64,000 nt of DNA from Linyphia triangularis (taxonomy: Eukaryota; Arthropoda; Arachnida; Araneae; Linyphiidae), in the NCBI GenBank assembly GCA_963978545.1, contig OZ021724.1, forward strand, positions 94,533,792-94,597,791, given 5' to 3'. Shown here piece after piece: positions 14,601 to 25,112 of this stretch. Position numbers and translations under genes: made by a program. Within the stretch, counting starts at the first letter, position 1. Each line of letters opens with the position of its first letter. The notes under the pieces are model-generated. The model was not told the DNA's origin and did not search any database. It saw only the letters and a list, made by a program, of their open reading frames with translations.

Positions 14601-17600
14601 TCGAGTTCCTCGCTCCGTAGCCCCACGGGGGTCAGGAGACGTCTTCTTTGAGACGGCGGAACCTTGCGATGGGAGGGCGGGTGGCGGGCAGTTGCCATCG
14701 CTCGAGTTCCTCGCTCCGTAGCCCCACGGGGGTCAGGAGACGTCTTCTTTGAGACGGCGGAACCTTGCGATGGGAGGGCGGGTGGCGGGCAGTTGCCATC
14801 GCTCGAGTTCCTCGCTCCGTAGCCCCACGGGGGTCAGGAGACGTCTTCTTTGAGACGGCGGAACCTTGCGATGGGAGGGCGGGTGGCGGGCAGTTGCCAT
14901 CGCTCGAGTTCCTCGCTCCGTAGCCCCACGGGGGTCAGGAGACGTCTTCTTTGAGACGGCGGAACCTTGCGATGGGAGGGCGGGTGGCGGGCAGTTGCCA
15001 TCGCTCGAGTTCCTCGCTCCGTAGCCCCACGGGGGTCAGGAGACGTCTTCTTTGAGACGGCGGAACCTTGCGATGGGAGGGCGGGTGGCGGGCAGTTGCC
15101 ATCGCTCGAGTTCCTCGCTCCGTAGCCCCACGGGGGTCAGGAGACGTCTTCTTTGAGACGGCGGAACCTTGCGATGGGAGGGCGGGTGGCGGGCAGTTGC
15201 CATCGCTCGAGTTCCTCGCTCCGTAGCCCCACGGGGGTCAGGAGACGTCTTCTTTGAGACGGCGGAACCTTGCGATGGGAGGGCGGGTGGCGGGCAGTTG
15301 CCATCGCTCGAGTTCCTCGCTCCGTAGCCCCACGGGGGTCAGGAGACGTCTTCTTTGAGACGGCGGAACCTTGCGATGGGAGGGCGGGTGGCGGGCAGTT
15401 GCCATCGCTCGAGTTCCTCGCTCCGTAGCCCCACGGGGGTCAGGAGACGTCTTCTTTGAGACGGCGGAACCTTGCGATGGGAGGGCGGGTGGCGGGCAGT
15501 TGCCATCGCTCGAGTTCCTCGCTCCGTAGCCCCACGGGGGTCAGGAGACGTCTTCTTTGAGACGGCGGAACCTTGCGATGGGAGGGCGGGTGGCGGGCAG
15601 TTGCCATCGCTCGAGTTCCTCGCTCCGTAGCCCCACGGGGGTCAGGAGACGTCTTCTTTGAGACGGCGGAACCTTGCGATGGGAGGGCGGGTGGCGGGCA
15701 GTTGCCATCGCTCGAGTTCCTCGCTCCGTAGCCCCACGGGGGTCAGGAGACGTCTTCTTTGAGACGGCGGAACCTTGCGATGGGAGGGCGGGTGGCGGGC
15801 AGTTGCCATCGCTCGAGTTCCTCGCTCCGTAGCCCCACGGGGGTCAGGAGACGTCTTCTTTGAGACGGCGGAACCTTGCGATGGGAGGGCGGGTGGCGGG
15901 CAGTTGCCATCGCTCGAGTTCCTCGCTCCGTAGCCCCACGGGGGTCAGGAGACGTCTTCTTTGAGACGGCGGAACCTTGCGATGGGAGGGCGGGTGGCGG
16001 GCAGTTGCCATCGCTCGAGTTCCTCGCTCCGTAGCCCCACGGGGGTCAGGAGACGTCTTCTTTGAGACGGCGGAACCTTGCGATGGGAGGGCGGGTGGCG
16101 GGCAGTTGCCATCGCTCGAGTTCCTCGCTCCGTAGCCCCACGGGGGTCAGGAGACGTCTTCTTTGAGACGGCGGAACCTTGCGATGGGAGGGCGGGTGGC
16201 GGGCAGTTGCCATCGCTCGAGTTCCTCGCTCCGTAGCCCCACGGGGGTCAGGAGACGTCTTCTTTGAGACGGCGGAACCTTGCGATGGGAGGGCGGGTGG
16301 CGGGCAGTTGCCATCGCTCGAGTTCCTCGCTCCGTAGCCCCACGGGGGTCAGGAGACGTCTTCTTTGAGACGGCGGAACCTTGCGATGGGAGGGCGGGTG
16401 GCGGGCAGTTGCCATCGCTCGAGTTCCTCGCTCCGTAGCCCCACGGGGGTCAGGAGACGTCTTCTTTGAGACGGCGGAACCTTGCGATGGGAGGGCGGGT
16501 GGCGGGCAGTTGCCATCGCTCGAGTTCCTCGCTCCGTAGCCCCACGGGGGTCAGGAGACGTCTTCTTTGAGACGGCGGAACCTTGCGATGGGAGGGCGGG
16601 TGGCGGGCAGTTGCCATCGCTCGAGTTCCTCGCTCCGTAGCCCCACGGGGGTCAGGAGACGTCTTCTTTGAGACGGCGGAACCTTGCGATGGGAGGGCGG
16701 GTGGCGGGCAGTTGCCATCGCTCGAGTTCCTCGCTCCGTAGCCCCACGGGGGTCAGGAGACGTCTTCTTTGAGACGGCGGAACCTTGCGATGGGAGGGCG
16801 GGTGGCGGGCAGTTGCCATCGCTCGAGTTCCTCGCTCCGTAGCCCCACGGGGGTCAGGAGACGTCTTCTTTGAGACGGCGGAACCTTGCGATGGGAGGGC
16901 GGGTGGCGGGCAGTTGCCATCGCTCGAGTTCCTCGCTCCGTAGCCCCACGGGGGTCAGGAGACGTCTTCTTTGAGACGGCGGAACCTTGCGATGGGAGGG
17001 CGGGTGGCGGGCAGTTGCCATCGCTCGAGTTCCTCGCTCCGTAGCCCCACGGGGGTCAGGAGACGTCTTCTTTGAGACGGCGGAACCTTGCGATGGGAGG
17101 GCGGGTGGCGGGCAGTTGCCATCGCTCGAGTTCCTCGCTCCGTAGCCCCACGGGGGTCAGGAGACGTCTTCTTTGAGACGGCGGAACCTTGCGATGGGAG
17201 GGCGGGTGGCGGGCAGTTGCCATCGCTCGAGTTCCTCGCTCCGTAGCCCCACGGGGGTCAGGAGACGTCTTCTTTGAGACGGCGGAACCTTGCGATGGGA
17301 GGGCGGGTGGCGGGCAGTTGCCATCGCTCGAGTTCCTCGCTCCGTAGCCCCACGGGGGTCAGGAGACGTCTTCTTTGAGACGGCGGAACCTTGCGATGGG
17401 AGGGCGGGTGGCGGGCAGTTGCCATCGCTCGAGTTCCTCGCTCCGTAGCCCCACGGGGGTCAGGAGACGTCTTCTTTGAGACGGCGGAACCTTGCGATGG
17501 GAGGGCGGGTGGCGGGCAGTTGCCATCGCTCGAGTTCCTCGCTCCGTAGCCCCACGGGGGTCAGGAGACGTCTTCTTTGAGACGGCGGAACCTTGCGATG

Positions 17601-18430
17601 GGAGGGCGGGTGGCGGGCAGTTGCCATCGCTCGAGTTCCTCGCTCCGTAGCCCCACGGGGTCAGGAGACGTCTTCTTTGAGACGGCGGAACCTTGCGATG
17701 GGAGGCGGGTGGCGGGCAGTTGCCATCGCTCGAGTTCCTCGCTCCGTAGCCCCACGGGGGTCAGGAGACGTCTTCTTTGAGACGGCGGAACCTTGCGATG
17801 GGAGGGCGGGTGGCGGGCAGTTGCCATCGCTCGAGTTCCTCGCTCCGTAGCCCCACGGGGGTCAGGAGACGTCTTCTTTGAGACGGCGGAACCTTGCGAT
17901 GGGAGGGCGGGTGGCGGGCAGTTGCCAATCGCTCGAGTTCCTCGCTCCGTAGCCCCACGGGGGTCAGGAGACGTCTTCTTTGAGACGGCGGAACCTTGCG
18001 ATGGGAGGGCGGGTGGCGGGCAGTTGCCATCGCTCTAGTTCCTCGCTCCGTAGCCCCACGGGGGTCAGGAGACGTCTTCTTTGAGACGGCGGAACCTTGC
18101 GATGGGAGGGCGGGTGGCGGGCAGTTGCCATCGCTCGAGTTCCTCGCTCCGTAGCCCCACGGGGGTCAGGAGACGTCTTCTTTGAGACGGCGGAACCTTG
18201 CGATGGGAGGGCGGGTGGCGGGCAGTTGCCATCGCTCGAGTTCCTCGCTCCGTAGCCCCACGGGGGTCAGGAGACGTCTTCTTTGAGACGGCGGAACCTT
18301 GCGATGGGAGGGCGGGTGGCGGGCAGTTGCCATCGCTCGAGTTCCTCGCTCCGTAGCCCCACGGGGTCAGGAGACGTCTTCTTTGAGACGGCGGAACCTT
18401 GCGATGGGAGGGCGGGTGGCGGGCAGTTGC

Positions 18431-21100
18431 AATCGCTCGAGTTCCTCGCTCCGTAGCCCCACGGGGGTCAGGAGACGTCTTCTTTGAGACGGCGGAACCT
18501 TGCGATGGGAGGGCGGGTGGCGGGCAGTTGCCATCGCTCTAGTTCCTCGCTCCGTAGCCCCACGGGGGTCAGGAGACGTCTTCTTTGAGACGGCGGAACC
18601 TTGCGATGGGAGGGCGGGTGGCGGGCAGTTGCCATCGCTCGAGTTCCTCGCTCCGTAGCCCCTCGGGGGTCAGGAGACGTCTTCTTTGAGACGGCGGAAC
18701 CTTGCGATGGGAGGGCGGGTGGCGGGCAGTTGCCATCGCTCGAGTTCCTCGCTCCGTAGCCCCACGGGGGTCAGGAGACGTCTTCTTTGAGACGGCGGAA
18801 CCTTGCGATGGGAGGGCGGGTGGCGGGCAGTTGCCATCGCTCGAGTTCCTCGCTCCGTAGCCCCACGGGGGTCAGGAGACGTCTTCTTTGAGACGGCGGA
18901 ACCTTGCGATGGGAGGGCGGGTGGCGGGCAGTTGCCATCGCTCGAGTTCCTCGCTCCGTAGCCCCACGGGGGTCAGGAGACGTCTTCTTTGAGACGGCGG
19001 AACCTTGCGATGGGAGGGCGGGTGGCGGGCAGTTGCCATCGCTCTAGTTCCTCGCTCCGTAGCCCCACGGGGGTCAGGAGACGTCTTCTTTGAGACGGCG
19101 GAACCTTGCGATGGGAGGGCGGGTGGCGGGCAGTTGCCATCGCTCGAGTTCCTCGCTCCGTAGCCCCACGGGGGTCAGTAGACGTCTTCTTTGAGACGGC
19201 GGAACCTTGCGATGGGAGGGCGGGTGGCGGGCAGTTGCCATCGCTCGAGTTCCTCGCTCCGTAGCCCCACGGGGGTCAGGAGACGTCTTCTTTGAGACGG
19301 CGGAACCTTGCGATGGGAGGGCGGGTGGCGGGCAGTTGCCATCGCTCGAGTTCCTCGCTCCGTAGCCCCACGGGGGTCAGGAGACGTCTTCTTTGAGACG
19401 GCGGAACCTTGCGATGGGAGGGCGGGTGGCGGGCAGTTGCCATCGCTCGAGTTCCTCGCTCCGTAGCCCCACGGGGGTCAGGAGACGTCTTCTTTGAGAC
19501 GGCGGAACCTTGCGATGGGAGGGCGGGTGGCGGGCAGTTGCCATCGCTCGAGTTCCTCGCTCCGTAGCCCCACGGGGGTCAGGAGACGTCTTCTTTGAGA
19601 CGGCGGAACCTTGCGATGGGAGGGCGGGTGGCGGGCAGTTGCCATCGCTCGAGTTCCTCGCTCCGTAGCCCCACGGGGGTCAGGAGACGTCTTCTTTGAG
19701 ACGGCGGAACCTTGCGATGGGAGGGCGGGTGGCGGGCAGTTGCCATCGCTCGAGTTCCTCGCTCCGTAGCCCCACGGGGGTCAGGAGACGTCTTCTTTGA
19801 GACGGCGGAACCTTGCGATGGGAGGGCGGGTGGCGGGCAGTTGCAATCGCTCGAGTTCCTCGCTCCGTAGCCCCACGGGGGTCAGGAGACGTCTTCTTTG
19901 AGACGGCGGAACCTTGCGATGGGAGGGCGGGTGGCGGGCAGTTGCCATCGCTCTAGTTCCTCGCTCCGTAGCCCCACGGGGGTCAGGAGACGTCTTCTTT
20001 GAGACGGCGGAACCTTGCGATGGGAGGGCGGGTGGCGGGCAGTTGCCATCGCTCGAGTTCCTCGCTCCGTAGCCCCACGGGGGTCAGGAGACGTCTTCTT
20101 TGAGACGGCGGAACCTTGCGATGGGAGGGCGGGTGGCGGGCAGTTGCCATCGCTCGAGTTCCTCGCTCCGTAGCCCCACGGGGGTCAGGAGACGTCTTCT
20201 TTGAGACGGCGGAACCTTGCGATGGGAGGGCGGGTGGCGGGCAGTTGCCATCGCTCGAGTTCCTCGCTCCGTAGCCCCACGGGGGTCAGGAGACGTCTTC
20301 TTTGAGACGGCGGAACCTTGCGATGGGAGGGCGGGTGGCGGGCAGTTGCAATCGCTCGAGTTCCTCGCTCCGTAGCCCCACGGGGGTCAGGAGACGTCTT
20401 CTTTGAGACGGCGGAACCTTGCGATGGGAGGGCGGGTGGCGGGCAGTTGCCATCGCTCTAGTTCCTCGCTCCGTAGCCCCACGGGGGTCAGGAGACGTCT
20501 TCTTTGAGACGGCGGAACCTTGCGATGGGAGGGCGGGTGGCGGGCAGTTGCCATCGCTCGAGTTCCTCGCTCCGTAGCCCCTCGGGGGTCAGGAGACGTC
20601 TTCTTTGAGACGGCGGAACCTTGCGATGGGAGGGCGGGTGGCGGGCAGTTGCCATCGCTCGAGTTCCTCGCTCCGTAGCCCCACGGGGGTCAGGAGACGT
20701 CTTCTTTGAGACGGCGGAACCTTGCGATGGGAGGGCGGGTGGCGGGCAGTTGCCATCGCTCGAGTTCCTCGCTCCGTAGCCCCACGGGGGTCAGGAGACG
20801 TCTTCTTTGAGACGGCGGAACCTTGCGATGGGAGGGCGGGTGGCGGGCAGTTGCCATCGCTCGAGTTCCTCGCTCCGTAGCCCCACGGGGGTCAGGAGAC
20901 GTCTTCTTTGAGACGGCGGAACCTTGCGATGGGAGGGCGGGTGGCGGGCAGTTGCCATCGCTCTAGTTCCTCGCTCCGTAGCCCCACGGGGGTCAGGAGA
21001 CGTCTTCTTTGAGACGGCGGAACCTTGCGATGGGAGGGCGGGTGGCGGGCAGTTGCCATCGCTCGAGTTCCTCGCTCCGTAGCCCCACGGGGGTCAGTAG
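18431..21100. repeat. Higher-order repeat at the distal edge of the satellite
   Basis: Rare single-base variants recur at exact multiples of 101 bp. C-to-A changes at 18,431, 19,845 and 20,350; a CTCGAG-to-CTCTAG change at 18,036, 18,540, 19,045, 19,954, 20,459 and 20,964; a CCCTCGG variant at 18,663 and 20,582; and a GTCAGTAG variant at 19,179 and 21,098. The ordered set 18,431 / 18,540 / 18,663 / 19,045 / 19,179 reappears at 20,350 / 20,459 / 20,582 / 20,964 / 21,098, every offset being 1,919 bp (19 monomers). Inside it, 505-bp (5-monomer) spacing links most CTCTAG sites. This is block duplication by unequal exchange or replication slippage, not independent mutation. Confidence 0.93.
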
Positions 21101-21297
21101 ACGTCTTCTTTGAGACGGCGGAACCTTGCGATGGGAGGGCGGGTGGCGGGCAGTTGCCATCGCTCGAGTTCCTCGCTCCGTAGCCCCACGGGGGTCAGGA
21201 GACGTCTTCTTTGAGACGGCGGAACCTTGCGATGGGAGGGCGGGTGGCGGGCAGTTGCCATCGCTCGAGTTCCTCGCTCCGTAGCCCCACGGTTGTC

Positions 21298-21806
21298 AGA
21301 AGTCATGGAGTCTGTTCAAGGTCAGGAGTCATGGTTAGATGAGCATCATGATGTGGTGGAATTTTACAAGTGGTGTTCTAAGTGCCCTGATCTCATGGAC
21401 TTATAATACTGTCTAGACCGCATGTTTAGGGTTACCTCGTGTAACGAAAATGAAATCCACGGGACGTATAGACGAAGGAGAACGAAGAAGAAGAAAGAAC
21501 CTCTCATTCCAGTGGCAAATGCCGAAATGCATCGGACGTACAGTACGTGAATGCATGAAAAATAGTTAAATATAGTTCTGCATTTGGTAGGAAAGAGAAA
21601 TTCCAGAAAGGAGGCTCAATAACCTTTTACAAATAAGTATATTTCTTAAATTTTCTATATAGTTAAGTTGTTACAATTACACTCATAAATATGTTTTTGT
21701 TTCACATTCTCAGAAAGCTAGCTTCAATTAATTTATTATGGATTTTATTTGGCAACTAACTTCTGGAAATTTCAGTTAATATCAAAATAGACACGAAGAC
21801 GTCGCG
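21298..21806. other. Satellite boundary and unique flank
   Basis: The last monomer diverges after GTAGCCCCACGG at 21,292. It is followed by two short related segments (GTCAGAAGTCATGG, GTCAGGAGTCATGG) and then AT-rich unique sequence. Base composition changes within tens of bases. No gene, transposon end or telomeric TTAGG run is visible at the junction. Confidence 0.8.
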
Positions 21807-22032
21807 AATTACAGCCCTGATTTGGCACCCATTGACTTTTCTTTTAATTCCCGCACATCAAAAATAATTTACGTGGTCAATGATTTTCGACACCCGAAGA
21901 AGCGGTTGATGAATTCAAAACGCATATTTTGGTGGTTACACGATCGGAGCAAAAAAAAAGTGCTTTGAAAATTATTTCAAACGCATGCAAACATGTATTG
22001 GTCTACATGGCGAATCTTTCGAAAAACAATAA
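21807..22032 (+). pseudogene. Mariner-family transposase, decayed C-terminal fragment
   Basis: Translation begins with NYSPDLAPIDF, the mariner motif around the last Asp of the DDD catalytic triad. After a frameshift there follow FSTPEEAVDEFKTHIL and, after another shift at an A-run near 21,950, KKCFENYFKRMQTCIGLHGE and a terminal stop at 22,030-22,032. Two frameshifts and internal stops (TAA near 21,842, TGA near 21,888) show it is dead. The N-terminal DNA-binding half and first two catalytic residues are absent, so this is a 5'-truncated copy. In the family the enzyme cuts and pastes at TA dinucleotides. The satellite boundary lies only about 500 bp upstream. Confidence 0.9.
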
Positions 22033-22081
22033 AACCAATTTCAATCATAAATACTGTTTTTTTTTTGTTTTTTTTTTATTA

Positions 22082-22110
22082 GGCCAGAAATATAAATAGC
22101 AACCCTTGTA
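22082..22110 (+). mobile_element. Probable mariner 3' terminal inverted repeat
   Basis: GGCCAGAAATATAAATAGC followed by AACCCTTG and TA lies about 50 bp after the mariner transposase stop. Read on the other strand it begins CAAGGGTTGCTATTTATA, plausible for a mariner end, with TA as the target dinucleotide. The matching 5' repeat is not present, so the call rests on position and style. Confidence 0.6.
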
Positions 22111-23234
22111 TAAACTAATTTCACTCATTTTTAAAAAATGCGGGAATTGTCCATTGCAGTTATCGGATCAGTTCAAAAACTTGGCAGAATAAGGAGAAGG
22201 TTTCAGAGATCATATAAACACACAAAATAGAAAATTGTTACTTTTATTAATTTTCGTGAAAACAAGAGATATCAAGTGTCCTTAAGAGGAATTAAAACTT
22301 TTTGGAACACTTTTTGCTATACTTTTATTTCCCTATGTATACATATGGGGAATTGAAAGTAAAAAAACATAAAGTAAAGAGCTTAAAAAACAAGATACAG
22401 TGTACAAATTTCAGTGTTACCAAGTTTCATCGATACAATCGAGAATTAAGTCACTAGAAATCAATCCTCTGCAATTGACTTCCAGTGGAAATGACCAATT
22501 GTTTTCCATTCTTTGTGTAAATAGAATTAAATCCCTTGGCAGTTTTCTATTCTTTTATTTATATCAGAATAACACCGCTATAATGATTTGCTTTCAGAAG
22601 TTTTAAACTTAGAACAATCTTTTAAAACAATTTCCTTTATTTGAGCCATAACAATTATGACAGCGAAACAAATTTAAATTATTTTTAGAAGTATGTTAAT
22701 TATCGGGTTACTTATCTGAAGTTTAAACAATCTTTTAAAACAATTTCCTTTATTTGAGCCATAACAATTATGACAGAGAAACAAATTCAAATTAGTTAAT
22801 TTAGTAGTTTGTAAGTTATCGGGCTAGTTATCAGCAGTGTTATTTAAGGAAACTTAATCTTGATGTTTTGATGTTTAAAATCAGTGGCTGAGGCGTTATT
22901 ATTTTTATTGAAGATAATTTAAAATCTATGTTTTAAAAGTTAATTAACCTAGTAATTACTTTTAAAACAATCAAAAGTAAAACAGGCAAGGTTTCATCTT
23001 AGGTGCTGAATCGAGCTATGTCGGACATTCCACTGTTTCCTGTAAAATTTTGAGATGATTTTAAAATTTCATCAAAACTTGTACGACTATGCTCATTTTG
23101 CATCCTTACAAAGAATGTTGACTTCTTAAGTGGAGAACTAGTTATAAGTTGAAATATTTGAAAACGTACTTTAAGAGTGGGACTAAAATTCTGATATTTG
23201 AAAACGTACTATAGAGTGAAACTAAAAATTCTGA
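22111..23234. other. AT-rich non-coding stretch with a 113-bp tandem duplication
   Basis: No supported gene. Sequence from about 22,606 to 22,718 is repeated with changes at about 22,719-22,836 (shared ACAATCTTTTAAAACAATTT and following bases; offset 113 bp). At about 22,315-22,365 there is a short fragment matching the end of dispersed repeat D1 (CCTATG...CATATGGGGAATTGAAAGT). The small open frame at 22,400-22,606 has no family features. Confidence 0.6.
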
Positions 23235-24380
23235 ATTTTTACTTTCAATTACCCATACGTTAACCAGGGGCGTAGCCAGGATTTTTTTCGTGGGGGGGGG
23301 GGTCATGCGCACTCATATTCAGAAGGCATTTATAATAATGATTTATAAAATAATTGTTGAAAATACTCTTAAAATAAATACCCTTAAATCAGTAAATAAT
23401 TAGTTATCTAATTAAATATACTGGGCTATTGATCGACTTATAATTTCTTACTAGAAAAAAAATCTAAATATTATTTACTTTCAGCCACAACATTTGCAGA
23501 AAGTTTAGTTAAGCATATATATGTTGCTTTCTGATATTGCGTTTTCAGAGGGAAAATGTTTACTTGCAAAAAGACATCCCTAATTTCTTAAAAGTTAAAA
23601 TATATTTTCGAGAAGAGGATAAATCCCTCCCTAACCAAGTGTCTGCGATAAATTCTCACCCCCCCCCCAAAAAAAAAAAAACTGAGTCTCTCTGAAAGGT
23701 TCATTGATTTTTAATTTGGTTCTGCTTTTCTAAGATAAAACTTTTATTTGCAACCAAAATTACTTGCAAACTATATTTCTTAAAAGTTAAAACATATTTT
23801 TGGGAAGAGAATATATCTCTCACCTCCTCTCGAAAACATATATAATTTTTTAATTTGCTACTGCTTTTTCCGAGGTAAAACTTCTACTTGCAACAAGAAA
23901 TCCCAAATTTGTAAAAGTTGAAAGATATTTTGGGATTTCGGGAGGAGGGGGGGGGGAGAGATATCCCCATATCCCTCCCCCGGCTACGCGCCTGACGTTA
24001 ACATAGGATAATAAACGTAAATCATTCGGTCAAACTACTTTTTTTTCCATTTATACATGCTTCGGAGCTTGCCGGATTCACAAAAGTGGTCTAGAAAAGA
24101 TGTGTGTGCGACTTTTTGTTGTCTCCATAATTCCAGAACGGATTGACCTACGTTGTTCAAATTTTGTGTACGAGTTAATAGTGGTCATGTTGGATCTGTT
24201 ATTAAGGTTTTCGCCAAAATAGCGCATGTGCTTAAATAAGGTACTGTTGAAAAATTTATGTTTTTCAGCAATTTATATATATAAACGATTTTATCAAAAT
24301 CGCTGTTTAAATGCGTTTTAAGGTGCTCTGAAGATTCCCACCTCCGAAATTTCCATAGAAATGAGATAGAGGCGTAAAAA
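23235..24380 (-). repeat. Dispersed repeat D1, minus-strand copy split by a hAT insertion
   Basis: Reverse complement resembles 37,430-37,895 and 48,390-48,720 over several hundred bases. Shared landmarks are AAATTTCGGAGGTGGG-like, CAGCGATTT, GCGCATGTGC/GCATGCGC, CGAAAACCTTAAT, GACCAC, AAATTTTGAACAAC and the terminal CATATGGGTAATTGAAAGT. The copy is interrupted at 23,265-23,994. I cannot assign D1 to a class; it could be the 3' region of a LINE or a non-autonomous DNA element. Confidence 0.65.
23265..23994. mobile_element. Non-autonomous hAT-like element, 730 bp
   Basis: Starts CAGGGGCGTAGCC and ends GGCTACGCGCCTG, a terminal inverted repeat of about 13 bp with one mismatch. It is flanked on both sides by ACGTTAAC (23,257-23,264 and 23,995-24,002), an exact 8-bp target duplication, which is the hallmark of hAT transposition. 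No transposase frame is present. The interior holds G or C runs near both ends (23,292-23,302; 23,661-23,669; 23,947-23,956) and about three diverged copies of a segment containing TAAAACTT.TACTTGCAA near 23,540, 23,735 and 23,875. It was presumably mobilised by an autonomous hAT elsewhere. Confidence 0.88.
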
Positions 24381-24516
24381 GTTGAAAATTAATGTCTTTA
24401 TCACAGAGTTTTCCTCCCACCATCAACGTCCATCATCGACTATTTATCCTCTGACTTACAGAAAGGATAACGTAATCTTTATTGAAAACCGTACCGCCAA
24501 TTTCTCTATAGCCAAA

Positions 24517-24678
24517 CAGCCAAACCTAGTTAACAGGAAGTCGATGCGGCCTTTGAAATTGTCCGAGTTTACCAAATTTCGTGTTGAACGAATAAATTAA
24601 CGTTAAATTTTAAGTACGGAAAACTGTTTTTAAGCGGAATTTCATGGTAAGCGATTTTGCTTTAACGGTGTTTGACTC
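24517..24678. mobile_element. Degraded Tigger-like MITE, copy 1
   Basis: A 162-bp relative of 58,057-58,229. It shares TTAACGTTAA.TTTTAAGTACGGA, the AATTTCATG.TAAGCGATTT block and the right end GTTTGACT. The left end CAGCCAAACC is a mutated form of CAGTCAAACC. TA follows the right end. More decayed than the second copy. Confidence 0.7.
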
Positions 24679-24865
24679 TATTTTGGCTTGGAGTGGGGTG
24701 GGGATGGGTTCTAATGAAGTATCACCAAAAATATATCGCCAAACTAGCCATTTTTTTTTAAATGCATGAAAATATAAAATCGAAAGCTGTAAATTACACT
24801 AATTTAAGGTAAATTGAAATGCAGTGATCAGTATTAAGTGTAATTGAATGTTATTTCGTTCCTCT

Positions 24866-24866
<1 letters not shown>

Positions 24867-24906
<40 letters not shown>
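24867..24906. repeat. Poly(T) run of about 40 bases
   Basis: Uninterrupted T run. Similar long homopolymers occur at 51,491-51,522 (32 T), about 36,873-36,942 (T runs split by A) and 39,269-39,293 (A). Minus-strand poly(A) of retroposed DNA is one explanation, but no retroposon body is visible beside this one. Confidence 0.9.
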
Positions 24907-24907
<1 letters not shown>

Positions 24908-25001
24908 ACAATTCACGATAGTGTTAAATTAGGTCAGAACTATAATTCGACTCTAAATTGTTTATATTATACGATGTTTAAAATCATATACAAATATAAC
25001 C

Positions 25002-25112
25002 ATTGCGGTGTCGTGGCATTGGCGTACGTGGCTTTGGCGTACAGCTCAAATATCGTGGCTTTAGGGTACAATGCTGTTACGTCGCGTGGCTTTGGCGTAC
25101 TTTAACACCTGC
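25002..25112. repeat. Left arm of a large inverted repeat pair (locus 1)
   Basis: GC-richer stretch with CGTGGCATTGGCGTACGTGG and further CGTGGCTTTGGCGTAC copies. It matches the reverse complement of about 27,240-27,364, including CGTGGC.TTGGCGTACGTGGC, GTGGCTTTAGGGTACA and the following ACACCTG/GCACCTG. The two arms enclose 2.1 kb that holds the Tc1 remnant and a Helitron-like element. A comparable arrangement occurs at 55,855-57,985. Confidence 0.75.

Larger units (their letters stand above)
1..21297. repeat. 101-bp GC-rich satellite DNA array (about 211 monomers)
   Basis: Head-to-tail repetition of one 101-bp monomer from the first base to about 21,297. The unit is about 66% G+C (67 of 101 by hand count) with about 11 CpG, against an AT-rich flank. 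Each standard unit has one CTCGAG, one GACGTC and a small hairpin (CGTCT, 6-nt loop, AGACG). Between 1 and about 17,600 most units are identical. Exceptions include single-base changes (1,681-1,682; 1,770; 10,426), 1-2 bp indels in G or C runs (near 6,766, 6,804, 6,853, 8,160, 8,563, 9,193, 10,640, 17,659, 17,705), one 34-bp deletion (junction 2,578/2,579), and a recurring A-to-T change in the CCCCACGGGG segment (3,822; 5,337; 6,145; 8,666; 9,776; 9,877; 11,696; 11,999; 14,019; 18,663; 20,582). The left end lies outside the window. A pericentromeric or subtelomeric block is the usual reading, but location cannot be told from sequence. Confidence 0.98.

Noticed and set aside
1..21297. CRISPR-like regular repeat.
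   Set aside because: There are no variable spacers; the whole 101-bp unit is repeated, and the window is eukaryotic.
1..21297. Ribosomal DNA spacer sub-repeats.
   Set aside because: GC-rich ~100-bp sub-repeats occur in rDNA spacers, but 21 kb is too long and no rRNA sequence is present in the window.
2348..21306. Many open frames of 60-122 codons in the satellite (for example 2,348-2,683, 7,867-8,235, 8,976-9,344, 17,561-17,827).
   Set aside because: The 101-bp period is not a multiple of three, so frames change each unit. Longer frames appear only where indels occur and all are translations of the same repeat. No coding signal.
21298..22100. Telomere-adjacent position for the satellite.
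   Set aside because: No TTAGG or related telomeric repeat is present anywhere in the window; subtelomeric location remains untested.
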